A stretch of 35,385 bases of DNA, taken from assembly GCA_037442365.1 (NCBI GenBank), contig JBBIQK010000030.1:1-35385 (forward strand). The letters are read 5' to 3'. The stretch's first letter is position 1, and each line of letters opens with the position of its first letter. Below the pieces are notes generated by a model. The model saw only the letters and a program-made list of their open reading frames with translations. It ran no database searches and was not told where the DNA came from. This DNA comes from GBS-DC sp037442365. GTDB lineage: Bacteria > Armatimonadota > Fimbriimonadia > Fimbriimonadales > GBS-DC. Made by a program: the position numbers and the translations under genes. Below are positions 16,743 through 22,780 of this stretch, piece after piece.

Positions 16743-17615
16743 ATGCGCATTTCGATACCGTCTTGGGAGCTGGATTTGCCGCTGTGCGTCGGGAGCGGGC
16801 AGGTGTTTCGCTGGCGTCAGGATGGCGCGCGGTGGCTGGGCTATGCCGACACGCACCTGCTGATTGTCGAGCCGACGGGCAACCGCTGGCGCATTGAATC
16901 GCCCACTGCCGAGCAGCCCGCCGAGCTGTTTTTCCGCCTGTTCCGAATGGAAATCGATCTCAAAAGCGTGCAAAATGAAATCATTCGGCGCGACCCGCGC
17001 TGGGCAGAGTGGATAGACGCTCTGACAGGGCTACGCCTGTTGCGCTGGCTGAGTGCGGAGGAGTGTCTGTTCTCGTTCCTGTGTACGCCGGCGAACAATA
17101 TCCCGCGCATCACGGGGATGATCGAGCGGCTGTGCGAGCGCTACGGCATGCCGATTCATCGCGACGGCGACACTATTCACTACGCCTTCCCGACGGCGGA
17201 GCGACTGGCAGGCGCGGACGAGGCGACCCTGCGCGAGCTGGGTTTCGGCTATCGTGCGAAAACGCTCATCGCCGCCGCGCGCGCCCTGCAGGAGCGCGGC
17301 GCGGGCTGGCTCGAATCGCTCCGCACGATGGACTACTGGGACGCCAAGCAGGAGCTGATGAACCTGCCGGGCGTCGGCGCGAAGGTTGCTGACTGCGTGC
17401 TACTGTTTGGGCTGGATCATATGCACGCCGTGCCCATCGACACCCATATGTGGCAGGCGGTCGGCAAGTGGCTGATGCCCGACCTCGCCAGCAAAAACCT
17501 GACCGACAAGACCTATCGGCAGGTGGTGGAATGGTTCCATGAGCGCTTCGGCGACCTGACGGGTTGGGCGCACCAGTACCTGTTCACCGCGCACCTGCTG
17601 ATGGAAAAGGGGTAG
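16743..17615 (+). CDS. ogg: OGG1-type 8-oxoguanine DNA glycosylase/AP lyase
   Basis: A 290-residue bifunctional base-excision repair enzyme that removes 8-oxoG opposite C. It has the OGG_N domain (GQVFRW at 19-24, as GQSFRW in human OGG1), followed by the helix-hairpin-helix GPD domain. Key residues are present: CTPANNIPRITGMIE matches the OGG1 damage-pocket segment, Lys214 in LPGVGAKVADCV is the Schiff-base lysine, and Asp233 in AVPIDTHMW is the catalytic aspartate. This eukaryote-like OGG1 architecture is less common in bacteria than MutM but known. The start follows ispH by 18 bp. Confidence 0.95.
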   Translation: MRISIPSWELDLPLCVGSGQVFRWRQDGARWLGYADTHLLIVEPTGNRWRIESPTAEQPAELFFRLFRMEIDLKSVQNEIIRRDPRWAEWIDALTGLRLLRWLSAEECLFSFLCTPANNIPRITGMIERLCERYGMPIHRDGDTIHYAFPTAERLAGADEATLRELGFGYRAKTLIAAARALQERGAGWLESLRTMDYWDAKQELMNLPGVGAKVADCVLLFGLDHMHAVPIDTHMWQAVGKWLMPDLASKNLTDKTYRQVVEWFHERFGDLTGWAHQYLFTAHLLMEKG

Positions 17616-17803
17616 GGAAAAGACAGAATTTCACGAGTGAGCTGCGAGTCAACTGTGGCATTTTTTGCAACGGTTCAGAACAAGGGCGGGCGATCTATAC
17701 TCGCAACCGACGATTTCGGTTCGAGCCCTACCTGCGCCTGTTTGAGGAACCGATGGGTGCATCAGGATCGCCTGACGACCTCCGTTAGCAGGCGGAACAG
17801 GAT
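17616..17803. other. Intergenic region between convergent genes, with hairpins
   Basis: No gene was found in this 188-bp stretch between ogg (plus) and the WapI-like gene (minus). It holds a run of six T at about 17661-17668 without a stem before it, and the strong inverted repeat at 17700-17725 listed separately. A sequence GGTTCGAGCCC looks like a tRNA T-arm but no cloverleaf can be built around it. Confidence 0.6.
17700..17725. terminator. Hairpin CTCG-AACCGA/TCGGTT-CGAG, possibly bidirectional
   Basis: CTCG plus AACCGA (17700-17703, 17705-17710) pairs with TCGGTT plus CGAG (17716-17725), a 10-bp stem with one bulged C and a 5-nt loop. It lies about midway between two convergent genes, which suits a bidirectional terminator, but there is no U-tract on either side. 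Confidence 0.4.
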
Positions 17804-18265
17804 TTAGCGATTGCTCCGACCCCGCACGGGATAGCGATCCAGAATCGCCTGCAGCTGGCGCATCGCATCGGGCAGGTAGGATTGGTCTATTGCACTCCAG
17901 AAGCGATGTTGTTCGCTTGAGGGGTCGGGCGTGATTTCCAAACGCATCTCGATACCGCCGCGTTCGTCGACGGCGCGCAACTCCACAAACAGATACGGCT
18001 CGGTCGGCTCCAGCGTTGCAATTCCCCGCAGGCGACGGTAAAGGTTCCCCATCGCTTTGAGCCAGTCGCGCAGCTCCCATGTGAGCAACATCGGCTCGTG
18101 AGGAACCCATACACTGGCGTTTTCGTTCTGGTAGTGCGCCGTCGCAATTAGCCAGTTCCCGTCATGCCAGTCGGTCAGGTGCGGGAACTCGTAGCCGTGT
18201 ATCCAGAGCCGCAAACCCGCCAGTTCGAAGTCGGGGTCTCCGAGGTAGTCTCCCAAAAGCGTCAC
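17804..18265 (-). CDS. WapI-like immunity-domain protein
   Basis: A 153-residue soluble protein. The arrangement LWIHGYEFPHL, DGNWLIATAHY, EPMLLTWELRDWLKAM, EPYLFVELRA and LPDAMRQLQAILDRYPVRG follows the WapI-family immunity proteins (GYEFP, DANWL, D/EP-LLTxEL), which protect against WapA/Rhs C-terminal toxins in Bacillus. No toxin gene is adjacent, so it may be an orphan immunity gene or serve another function. The GTG at 18265 was chosen: the family similarity starts there and a TAGAAT box ends 7 nt upstream, which would give a leaderless mRNA. A TTG at 18331 would add 22 residues with no family content. Confidence 0.65.
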   Translation of the reverse strand: MTLLGDYLGDPDFELAGLRLWIHGYEFPHLTDWHDGNWLIATAHYQNENASVWVPHEPMLLTWELRDWLKAMGNLYRRLRGIATLEPTEPYLFVELRAVDERGGIEMRLEITPDPSSEQHRFWSAIDQSYLPDAMRQLQAILDRYPVRGRSNR

Positions 18266-18272
18266 CGCGGGA

Positions 18273-18280
18273 ATTCTACT
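18273..18280 (-). promoter_or_regulatory. AGTAGAAT -10 element of the WapI-like gene
   Basis: TAGAAT on the minus strand ends 7 nt before the chosen GTG start at 18265. It lacks the GG extension seen at other promoters of the window, so it is less certain. Confidence 0.35.
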
Positions 18281-18324
18281 CGACTCCAGAGATGACGACA
18301 GGAAGGCGGTTGCCAACCCTGAAG

Positions 18325-18332
18325 GGTACAAT
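18325..18332 (+). promoter_or_regulatory. Orphan GGTACAAT element upstream of aroQ
   Basis: It has the same form as the aroQ and folB elements but no gene starts right after it. A transcript from here would begin near 18339 and reach aroQ with a leader of about 85 nt containing a possible six-codon reading frame (ATG 18346) and a GGAAGGAG sequence at 18355-18362. Confidence 0.3.
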
Positions 18333-18410
18333 TCACAGGGCGCGCATGCGCTCTGGAAGGAGATGATTTGCTGATCGTGCTGTTCGCGTTTGGAGAGGGG
18401 TGTAATTGAC

Positions 18411-18418
18411 GGTACAAT
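18411..18418 (+). promoter_or_regulatory. GGTACAAT -10 element of aroQ
   Basis: TACAAT preceded by GG ends 8 nt before the aroQ ATG at 18427, so the predicted mRNA starts at the AUG. No Shine-Dalgarno is available in the remaining 8 nt (ACCCCTGT). Confidence 0.55.
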
Positions 18419-18426
18419 ACCCCTGT

Positions 18427-18879
18427 ATGCGCCGCATACTACTACTCAACGGACCGAACCTGAACCTGCTGGGGACGCGCGAGCCAGCGATTTACGGGAT
18501 GGAGACGCTGGAGTCCATCGTGCAACGCGCGACCGAGTACGCCCAGTCGCTGGGGCTGGAGCTGCGCCATGTGCAGTCGAATCACGAGGGCGCGCTGATC
18601 GACGCGCTGCACGCGGCGCGCGAGTGGGCGGACGGAATCATCATCAATGCAGGAGCGTACACGCACACCAGCATCGCCCTGCACGACGCTATCCGCGCAG
18701 TCGGGCTGCCTGCGATTGAGGTACACCTGAGCAACATCTACGCCCGCGAGCCGTTCCGCCATCACTCGGCGATTGCGCCCGCGTGCGTGGGACAGATTAG
18801 CGGCTTCGGCGCACACAGCTACCTGCTGGCGGTTCAGGCGATGGCGTCCCTGCTCCAGAAACCCGCCGAGCAGGTATAA
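18427..18879 (+). CDS. aroQ: 3-dehydroquinate dehydratase, type II
   Basis: A 150-residue enzyme of the shikimate pathway that converts 3-dehydroquinate to 3-dehydroshikimate as a dodecamer. It starts with the classic LLLNGPNLNLLGTREPAIYG, with Arg18 and Tyr23 as catalytic lid residues. IINAGAYTHTSIAL binds substrate (most relatives have INPGAYTH; here Pro is Ala), and EVHLSNIYAREPFR contains the catalytic His100. The ATG at 18427 is the right start because the family begins there; an upstream TTG adds only seven residues. It is transcribed alone or together with the aldolase gene that follows. Confidence 0.96.
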   Translation: MRRILLLNGPNLNLLGTREPAIYGMETLESIVQRATEYAQSLGLELRHVQSNHEGALIDALHAAREWADGIIINAGAYTHTSIALHDAIRAVGLPAIEVHLSNIYAREPFRHHSAIAPACVGQISGFGAHSYLLAVQAMASLLQKPAEQV

Positions 18880-18880
18880 T
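18873..18880 (+). promoter_or_regulatory. GGTATAAT -10 element of the aldolase gene
   Basis: The TATAAT box overlaps the aroQ stop codon (TAA at 18877-18879). It ends 21 nt before the aldolase ATG, leaving room for a short leader with GAGGTGG (18891-18897) as ribosome binding site, in contrast to the leaderless design of most neighbours. Confidence 0.55.
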
Positions 18881-18901
18881 CCCCAGTAGCGAGGTGGAAC
18901 G

Positions 18902-19837
18902 ATGACGACGATGACGCCAACCAGACGGCTCTCACTGAGCGATTTGCCCCATCTGAGTACGGGCAAGCGCACCCGCCTGTACCGAATGATGTATAAGTAC
19001 GGCATCGGCAACGGCACACTGATGGTGCTGCCCTACGATCAGGGGTTGGAACACGGACCGCGCGACTTTTTCCCCTACCCGCCTTCGGGCGACCCCGACT
19101 ACATCTGTCGGCTGGCGATTGACCTGGGCTTTTCGGCGGTGGCGTTCCAGTACGGAATCGCCGAGAAGTATCTGGCGAAGTTCGCAGGCAAGATTCCGCT
19201 GATTCTGAAGCTGAACGGCAAGACCGAGATTCCCTCGGACGCGCACGCGCTCTCGCCGCTCAACTCGCGCGTGGAGGACGCCGTTCGGCTGGGCGCGGAT
19301 GCGGTGGGCTACACGCTCTATGTCGGCTCGTCGCGTCAGGACGAGGACTTCCATCAGTTCATGGAGGTGCGGGCGGCGGCGGAGGCGTATGGCATGCCGC
19401 TGATTGTGTGGGCGTACCCGCGCGGCGAGGCGGTGCAGGCGAAAGGCGGACGCGACAGCCTCTGGGCGGTCGACTACGCGGCGCGCACGGCGGCGGAACT
19501 CGGCGCGGACATCGTGAAGGTCAACTTCCCCAAGCTCGCCCCGCCCGAAGAGCGCGCCAAACACCCCAAGCCCTACAACGAACTGGAAGAGAACGACGAG
19601 CAGCGCATCCAGCGCGTGGTCGGCTCGGCGGTGAACACCTTCGTGCTGCTGTCGGGCGGCGAGAAAGGCAACGACGCCGATGTGCTGAACAAGGTACGCC
19701 TGTCGATGGACGCGGGCGCGATTGGGCTGATTTTCGGGCGCAACATCTGGCAACGCCCCTACGAGGAAGCCGCGCGACTGGTGGAGCAGATACAGGCGAT
19801 TATGCGCGACTACGGGCGTCCCGAACCCGCCGTCTGA
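18902..19837 (+). CDS. fbaB: Class I fructose-bisphosphate aldolase (DhnA/FbaB type)
   Basis: A 311-residue TIM-barrel aldolase of the archaeal/FbaB class, cleaving fructose-1,6-bisphosphate to DHAP and G3P in glycolysis and gluconeogenesis. It shows the conserved LPYDQGLEHGPRDFF (residues 43-57), LKLNGKTEIPSD, GADAVGYTLYVGS and AYPRGEAVQAKGGRDS. The Schiff-base lysine is Lys206 in GADIVKVNFP, and the phosphate loop is in LLSGGEKGND. Translation probably uses GAGGTGG as Shine-Dalgarno. The last 28 bp overlap tail-to-tail with the convergent peptidase gene. Confidence 0.94.
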   Translation: MTTMTPTRRLSLSDLPHLSTGKRTRLYRMMYKYGIGNGTLMVLPYDQGLEHGPRDFFPYPPSGDPDYICRLAIDLGFSAVAFQYGIAEKYLAKFAGKIPLILKLNGKTEIPSDAHALSPLNSRVEDAVRLGADAVGYTLYVGSSRQDEDFHQFMEVRAAAEAYGMPLIVWAYPRGEAVQAKGGRDSLWAVDYAARTAAELGADIVKVNFPKLAPPEERAKHPKPYNELEENDEQRIQRVVGSAVNTFVLLSGGEKGNDADVLNKVRLSMDAGAIGLIFGRNIWQRPYEEAARLVEQIQAIMRDYGRPEPAV

Positions 19838-21003
19838 CAGAACGCTTCAATCACGGCGACCGCCCGCTGGAGGTCGGACGCCGACACATGCTCAAGCGTG
19901 TCGGTAATCCAGTGCCAGTAGGGCGGGACGCCTTTTTCGATTTCGCACCAGAGGGCAATCGCGCGGTAGCCGCCCCTGTAGAACGGCAGCGCGTCGGTGT
20001 ACGCGCCGTGCGGAACCGCGCTCGGCTGCAGGCACAGGTCGGGACGCTCTTGCGCGAGCCGCTCCATCGCCCGCACCATTTCGGGATGTGCCCGTGCGCG
20101 GGGGAGCATTGCCTCCGCAATCAGGTAGCGCGGCTCGCCCCGCCCGATGTGGTCGATAATCAGGAACTCGGCGTCGCGCAGTTGATGCCCGTACTCGCGC
20201 TCGAAGGCATACGCGCCGCAGGGTCTGCCGACCTCCTCACAGCCCGTGAACACGCCCCAGACCTCTGTGTGCGGCAGGGGGTTGTCGGCGAGCCGCTCCA
20301 GCACGGTCAGCAGCGCGGCGGTTCCCGACCCGTTGTCGTTCGCGCCCTGCACCCACGGCAGAAACCGCTCGCGATGAATCAGTAGCGCCATCCCGTAGAG
20401 CGCGACCAGCCCGCCGAGCGTGATTGCCGCGCGCGCAACGACTGGCAACCACGCCTGTCCCAGCCAGGGCGATAGCGCGAGCAGCAGCGCGCCGAGCGTG
20501 TGCGCCGTTAGTACGCCCGCCTGCAGCTGGAAGTTGCGCCCGAACGCCCGCACATGGCGCGGATGCCACATCAGCGCGGCGCGTTGCGTGTCGATATGCG
20601 CCATCAGCACGACGCACCGCCGCGTTTCGCCCTGCGCAGGCGCGACAGCAATCAAATTCGCGCTCGCCCGCTGCGGAAACAGGCGCATCACATCCCAGCC
20701 GCCGCTCGCCAGCCCCCAGAACATCGCCAGCGCCAGCAAACTACACCCTGCACCTACCCACCAGAGCATCGGCGCGTTCAGCCACCCCAGCACGGCGGAC
20801 GCCACAAACAGCGCAGAGACCGTCAACCACGCAGGAGTGAGCGACGGCACACTGTGGAACGGCTGCTCGAAGACCGTCAGCCGCTCATGCGCCTGCAGAC
20901 GGCGACGTAGGTACTCGCGCAGGCGCGACTCGGCGTCCGTCGTTGCGGGGCGCGCCCCAAACGCATGGATAAGCGTCGTGAGATTCTGGTACGCTTCGTG
21001 CAT
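19810..21003 (-). CDS. M28-family zinc peptidase with membrane segments
   Basis: A 397-residue protein related to M28 aminopeptidases. Likely zinc ligands are His136 in VLMAHIDTQ, bridging Asp223 in GANDNGSGTAAL, Glu256-Glu257 in TGCEEVGRP (catalytic base plus ligand), an Asp in HGAYTDALPF and a C-terminal His in HWITDTLEHV. Two hydrophobic hairpins, about residues 58-98 and 162-210, are inserted before and inside the catalytic domain and would anchor it in the membrane. The substrate is unknown. It follows the pseudopilin gene by 95 bp and may be co-transcribed, though a stable hairpin lies between. Its 3' end overlaps the aldolase gene. Confidence 0.85.
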   Translation of the reverse strand: MHEAYQNLTTLIHAFGARPATTDAESRLREYLRRRLQAHERLTVFEQPFHSVPSLTPAWLTVSALFVASAVLGWLNAPMLWWVGAGCSLLALAMFWGLASGGWDVMRLFPQRASANLIAVAPAQGETRRCVVLMAHIDTQRAALMWHPRHVRAFGRNFQLQAGVLTAHTLGALLLALSPWLGQAWLPVVARAAITLGGLVALYGMALLIHRERFLPWVQGANDNGSGTAALLTVLERLADNPLPHTEVWGVFTGCEEVGRPCGAYAFEREYGHQLRDAEFLIIDHIGRGEPRYLIAEAMLPRARAHPEMVRAMERLAQERPDLCLQPSAVPHGAYTDALPFYRGGYRAIALWCEIEKGVPPYWHWITDTLEHVSASDLQRAVAVIEAFCQTAGSGRP

Positions 21004-21035
21004 CGGGCTACAGATTCGCCCTTGAAAGAGAGGTT

Positions 21036-21070
21036 CCCCCTGCCTGCAGGTTGCGTATGCAGGCAGGGGG
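21036..21070 (-). terminator. 13-bp hairpin after the pseudopilin gene
   Basis: CCCCCTGCCTGCA at 21036-21048 pairs perfectly with TGCAGGCAGGGGG at 21058-21070 around a 9-nt loop. It lies about 30 bp beyond the pseudopilin stop on the minus strand. There is no T-run after it, so termination may be Rho-dependent or the stem may protect the mRNA 3' end. Confidence 0.55.
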
Positions 21071-21098
21071 GGCGCGCCCTCAGGCTAACTGCGCCTGC

Positions 21099-21896
21099 TT
21101 ACAGGTTGATGCTCCACTGATTGTCGTCGATGGCGCGGTAGGTCTGGGGGAAACGCACATGCTTGGCGTGCCCGTCGGCGTAGAGCGCCGCTGTGCCGCC
21201 CTGATAGCGTGTTTTGGCAATCTGCTCGTCCCAATTGCCGCAATTGGCGGCGTTCGGGAACAGACTACACGGCGGCGTCGCGCGTCCTTTCGACCAGTGG
21301 TAGGGATGGTTCACATCGGTCGTCTCCGCCCACGGGTCCAGACACATGTCGAAGAACTCAGACACCCAGAACGGGTCGTTGGGGTTGTTGATGGGCAGCG
21401 GGTTGGGTGGCGTGACGCCGACAATCTGCGTCCACGGGTCGCCGCGCAGGATGGCGTAGATGGTTCCAGAGGGGCGTGTCACCTCCGCCAGTCGGCGCGG
21501 CATGCCCGTGAAGAAGCCGTTGTCGGTGAACGAGCCCCACATCGCGGGCACGCTCCGATCGGGGTCGGACGGGTCCCACCAGACATTCTGCTTGTTGCGC
21601 AGTCCGCGATCCATCTTGATGTACGGCTCCAGCGACGCCTGGTAGTTATGCACCGCCCAGTAGTTGACCGTGCTGGGAACCCCGTTGATGATAGCCATCG
21701 TGAAGGGGTAGCCCTCGTCGTAGTCGTTGAGGTACATGTTCACCGCGACGCCAATCTGGCGCATATTGCTTAGGCACTGCGTCTGTCGCGCTTTCGCGCG
21801 CGCCTGTGCAAACACAGGGAACAGGATCGCCGCCAGAATCGCGATAATCGCAATCACGACCAGCAGTTCAATCAGCGTAAAGCCGTTGCGTTTCAT
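21099..21896 (-). CDS. Type II secretion-like pseudopilin, DUF1559-like
   Basis: A 265-residue protein with a class III signal peptide, MKRNGFTLIELLVVIAIIAI, cleaved after Gly5 by a prepilin peptidase with the Phe methylated. The hydrophobic helix continues to about residue 30 (FPVFAQARAKARQTQCLSN). The C-terminal part ends with GGTAALYADGHAKHV, the DGH motif common to pseudopilins of Armatimonadota and Planctomycetes. It likely forms or tips a short pilus or secretion filament, or acts as a surface protein. AGGAGG lies 7 nt before the ATG, so it is translated from a leadered message. Two hairpins lie upstream (21925-21940 and 21951-21967). Confidence 0.9.
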   Translation of the reverse strand: MKRNGFTLIELLVVIAIIAILAAILFPVFAQARAKARQTQCLSNMRQIGVAVNMYLNDYDEGYPFTMAIINGVPSTVNYWAVHNYQASLEPYIKMDRGLRNKQNVWWDPSDPDRSVPAMWGSFTDNGFFTGMPRRLAEVTRPSGTIYAILRGDPWTQIVGVTPPNPLPINNPNDPFWVSEFFDMCLDPWAETTDVNHPYHWSKGRATPPCSLFPNAANCGNWDEQIAKTRYQGGTAALYADGHAKHVRFPQTYRAIDDNQWSINL

Positions 21897-21924
21897 TGCA
21901 TAGCCTCCTATCCGTGTGTTGAGC

Positions 21925-21967
21925 CTGCCAACGATGGCAGCGCAACCACAAGCGGGAGGTTCCCGCT
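21925..21967 (-). repeat. Two tandem hairpins upstream of the pseudopilin gene
   Basis: CTGCCA-ACGA-TGGCAG (21925-21940) and AGCGGGA-GGT-TCCCGCT (21951-21967) are perfect inverted repeats. They separate the small membrane-protein gene (stop at 22014) from the pseudopilin Shine-Dalgarno at 21904-21909. They may terminate the upstream transcript or shape the pseudopilin leader RNA. Confidence 0.45.
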
Positions 21968-22013
21968 CGCGCGTGGTAGCATCGCCGACGCACCCTGCGG
22001 CGGCGTATGCGCC

Positions 22014-22319
22014 CTACAGCGCGAGGATAGGGGGCGCGCGCGTGGCGCACGAACGGTTCAGGGGAGGCGCGGGCAGCACATGCGCGTAGCGCGGCAGCGT
22101 CGCACACTCGACCCACGCAACCACAAAAACGGGAGTGAGAATCGTCTCAGGCTGGCTGACCTGCCCGTGTGTGGAGTGGAACAGACACACGGGACACTCG
22201 CGTTGCGCGGTCTGGCTGCTCTCCTCGATAGCGAAGTGCAGCAGTTCGGCTGACAGAATCGTTATCAGCCAGACCACTGCCGCCCAGGTCGCTATGCGCC
22301 GAAACGCCAGCCTGTGCAT
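22014..22319 (-). CDS. Small membrane protein with Cys-x2-Cys and His residues
   Basis: A 101-residue protein, family not recognised with confidence. Residues about 10-29 (ATWAAVVWLITILSAELLHF) form a transmembrane or signal segment. It is followed by ECPVCLFHSTHGQ, a CxxC with nearby His that could bind metal or form a disulfide in the periplasm. It resembles short predicted copper- or heme-related membrane proteins (DUF2946-like) only in layout. A GGTATCAT box ends 6 nt before the ATG, suggesting leaderless expression. The gene is divergent from ccmE with a 50-bp gap, so a link to cytochrome maturation is possible but unproven. Confidence 0.6.
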   Translation of the reverse strand: MHRLAFRRIATWAAVVWLITILSAELLHFAIEESSQTAQRECPVCLFHSTHGQVSQPETILTPVFVVAWVECATLPRYAHVLPAPPLNRSCATRAPPILAL

Positions 22320-22325
22320 ACCCTT

Positions 22326-22333
22326 ATGATACC
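22326..22333 (-). promoter_or_regulatory. GGTATCAT -10 element, minus strand
   Basis: TATCAT preceded by GG ends 6 nt before the ATG of the small membrane protein at 22319. It faces away from the ccmE element, with 23 bp between the two boxes, so the two polymerases would compete for the same DNA. Confidence 0.5.
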
Positions 22334-22352
22334 CCGACTGCTGCCTCCCTGG

Positions 22353-22360
22353 GGTATAAT
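22353..22360 (+). promoter_or_regulatory. GGTATAAT -10 element of ccmE
   Basis: A perfect TATAAT with GG before it ends 9 nt from the ccmE ATG at 22370. AGGAG follows directly (22361-22365), but a normal transcription start near 22367 would leave it out of the mRNA, so either initiation is leaderless or the start site is unusually close to the box. Confidence 0.55.
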
Positions 22361-22369
22361 AGGAGCGCT

Positions 22370-22747
22370 ATGAAACTCGGCAGTATCCTTACGCTTGTGC
22401 TGGTGCTTGCGGGGATAGCGTTCACCGTGCGGGCGTTCGTCACTAACACCAGCCCCTATGTGAAGGTCGAGCAGTTGCAAACTCGCGGGCAGAATGTGCA
22501 TCTCCCCCTGAAACCGCTCCATGACACCGTTCAGTTCGACATCAAGACGATGACGCTCACCTTTGAGGGCGAGGACGAGACAGGGCGCGTGAAGGTGATT
22601 TACTCCAAAGGCAAGCCCAACAACTTCGAGGCTGCCAGTCAGGTGGTCGCCATCGGCAGCTATAAAGATGGCGTGTTTTACGCAGAGGATATGCTGGTGA
22701 AGTGTCCCAGCAAGTACCAGGGCGAGACCCAGACAGCGAACAGATAA
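22370..22747 (+). CDS. ccmE: Cytochrome c maturation heme chaperone CcmE, Cys-type
   Basis: A 125-residue periplasmic heme carrier. It has one N-terminal anchor (residues 5-23), an OB-fold beta barrel (VQFDIKTMTLTFEG, GRVKVIYSKGKPNNF, VVAIGSYKDGVFYAEDMLVK) and a flexible tail. The heme-binding motif is Cys112-x3-Tyr116 (CPSKY) instead of the His-x3-Tyr of proteobacterial CcmE. Cys-type CcmE is known from some Desulfovibrio and archaea. It would pass heme to CcmF, whose gene follows after 33 bp. No ccmABCD or ccmGH gene is in the window. Confidence 0.92.
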   Translation: MKLGSILTLVLVLAGIAFTVRAFVTNTSPYVKVEQLQTRGQNVHLPLKPLHDTVQFDIKTMTLTFEGEDETGRVKVIYSKGKPNNFEAASQVVAIGSYKDGVFYAEDMLVKCPSKYQGETQTANR

Positions 22748-22780
22748 GCGCGGGCAATCGCCTGGGCTATGAGGTGAGTA

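Noticed and set aside
15738..16973. 411-codon open frame on the minus strand across ispH and ogg
   Set aside because: It is the antisense shadow of two clearly recognisable genes in a GC-rich genome, rich in His/Arg/Gln with no domain pattern.
17690..17750. tRNA-like sequence (GGTTCGAGCCC resembling a T-arm)
   Set aside because: No 5-bp T-stem, anticodon arm or 7-bp acceptor stem can be built around it; it is explained by the hairpin at 17700-17725.
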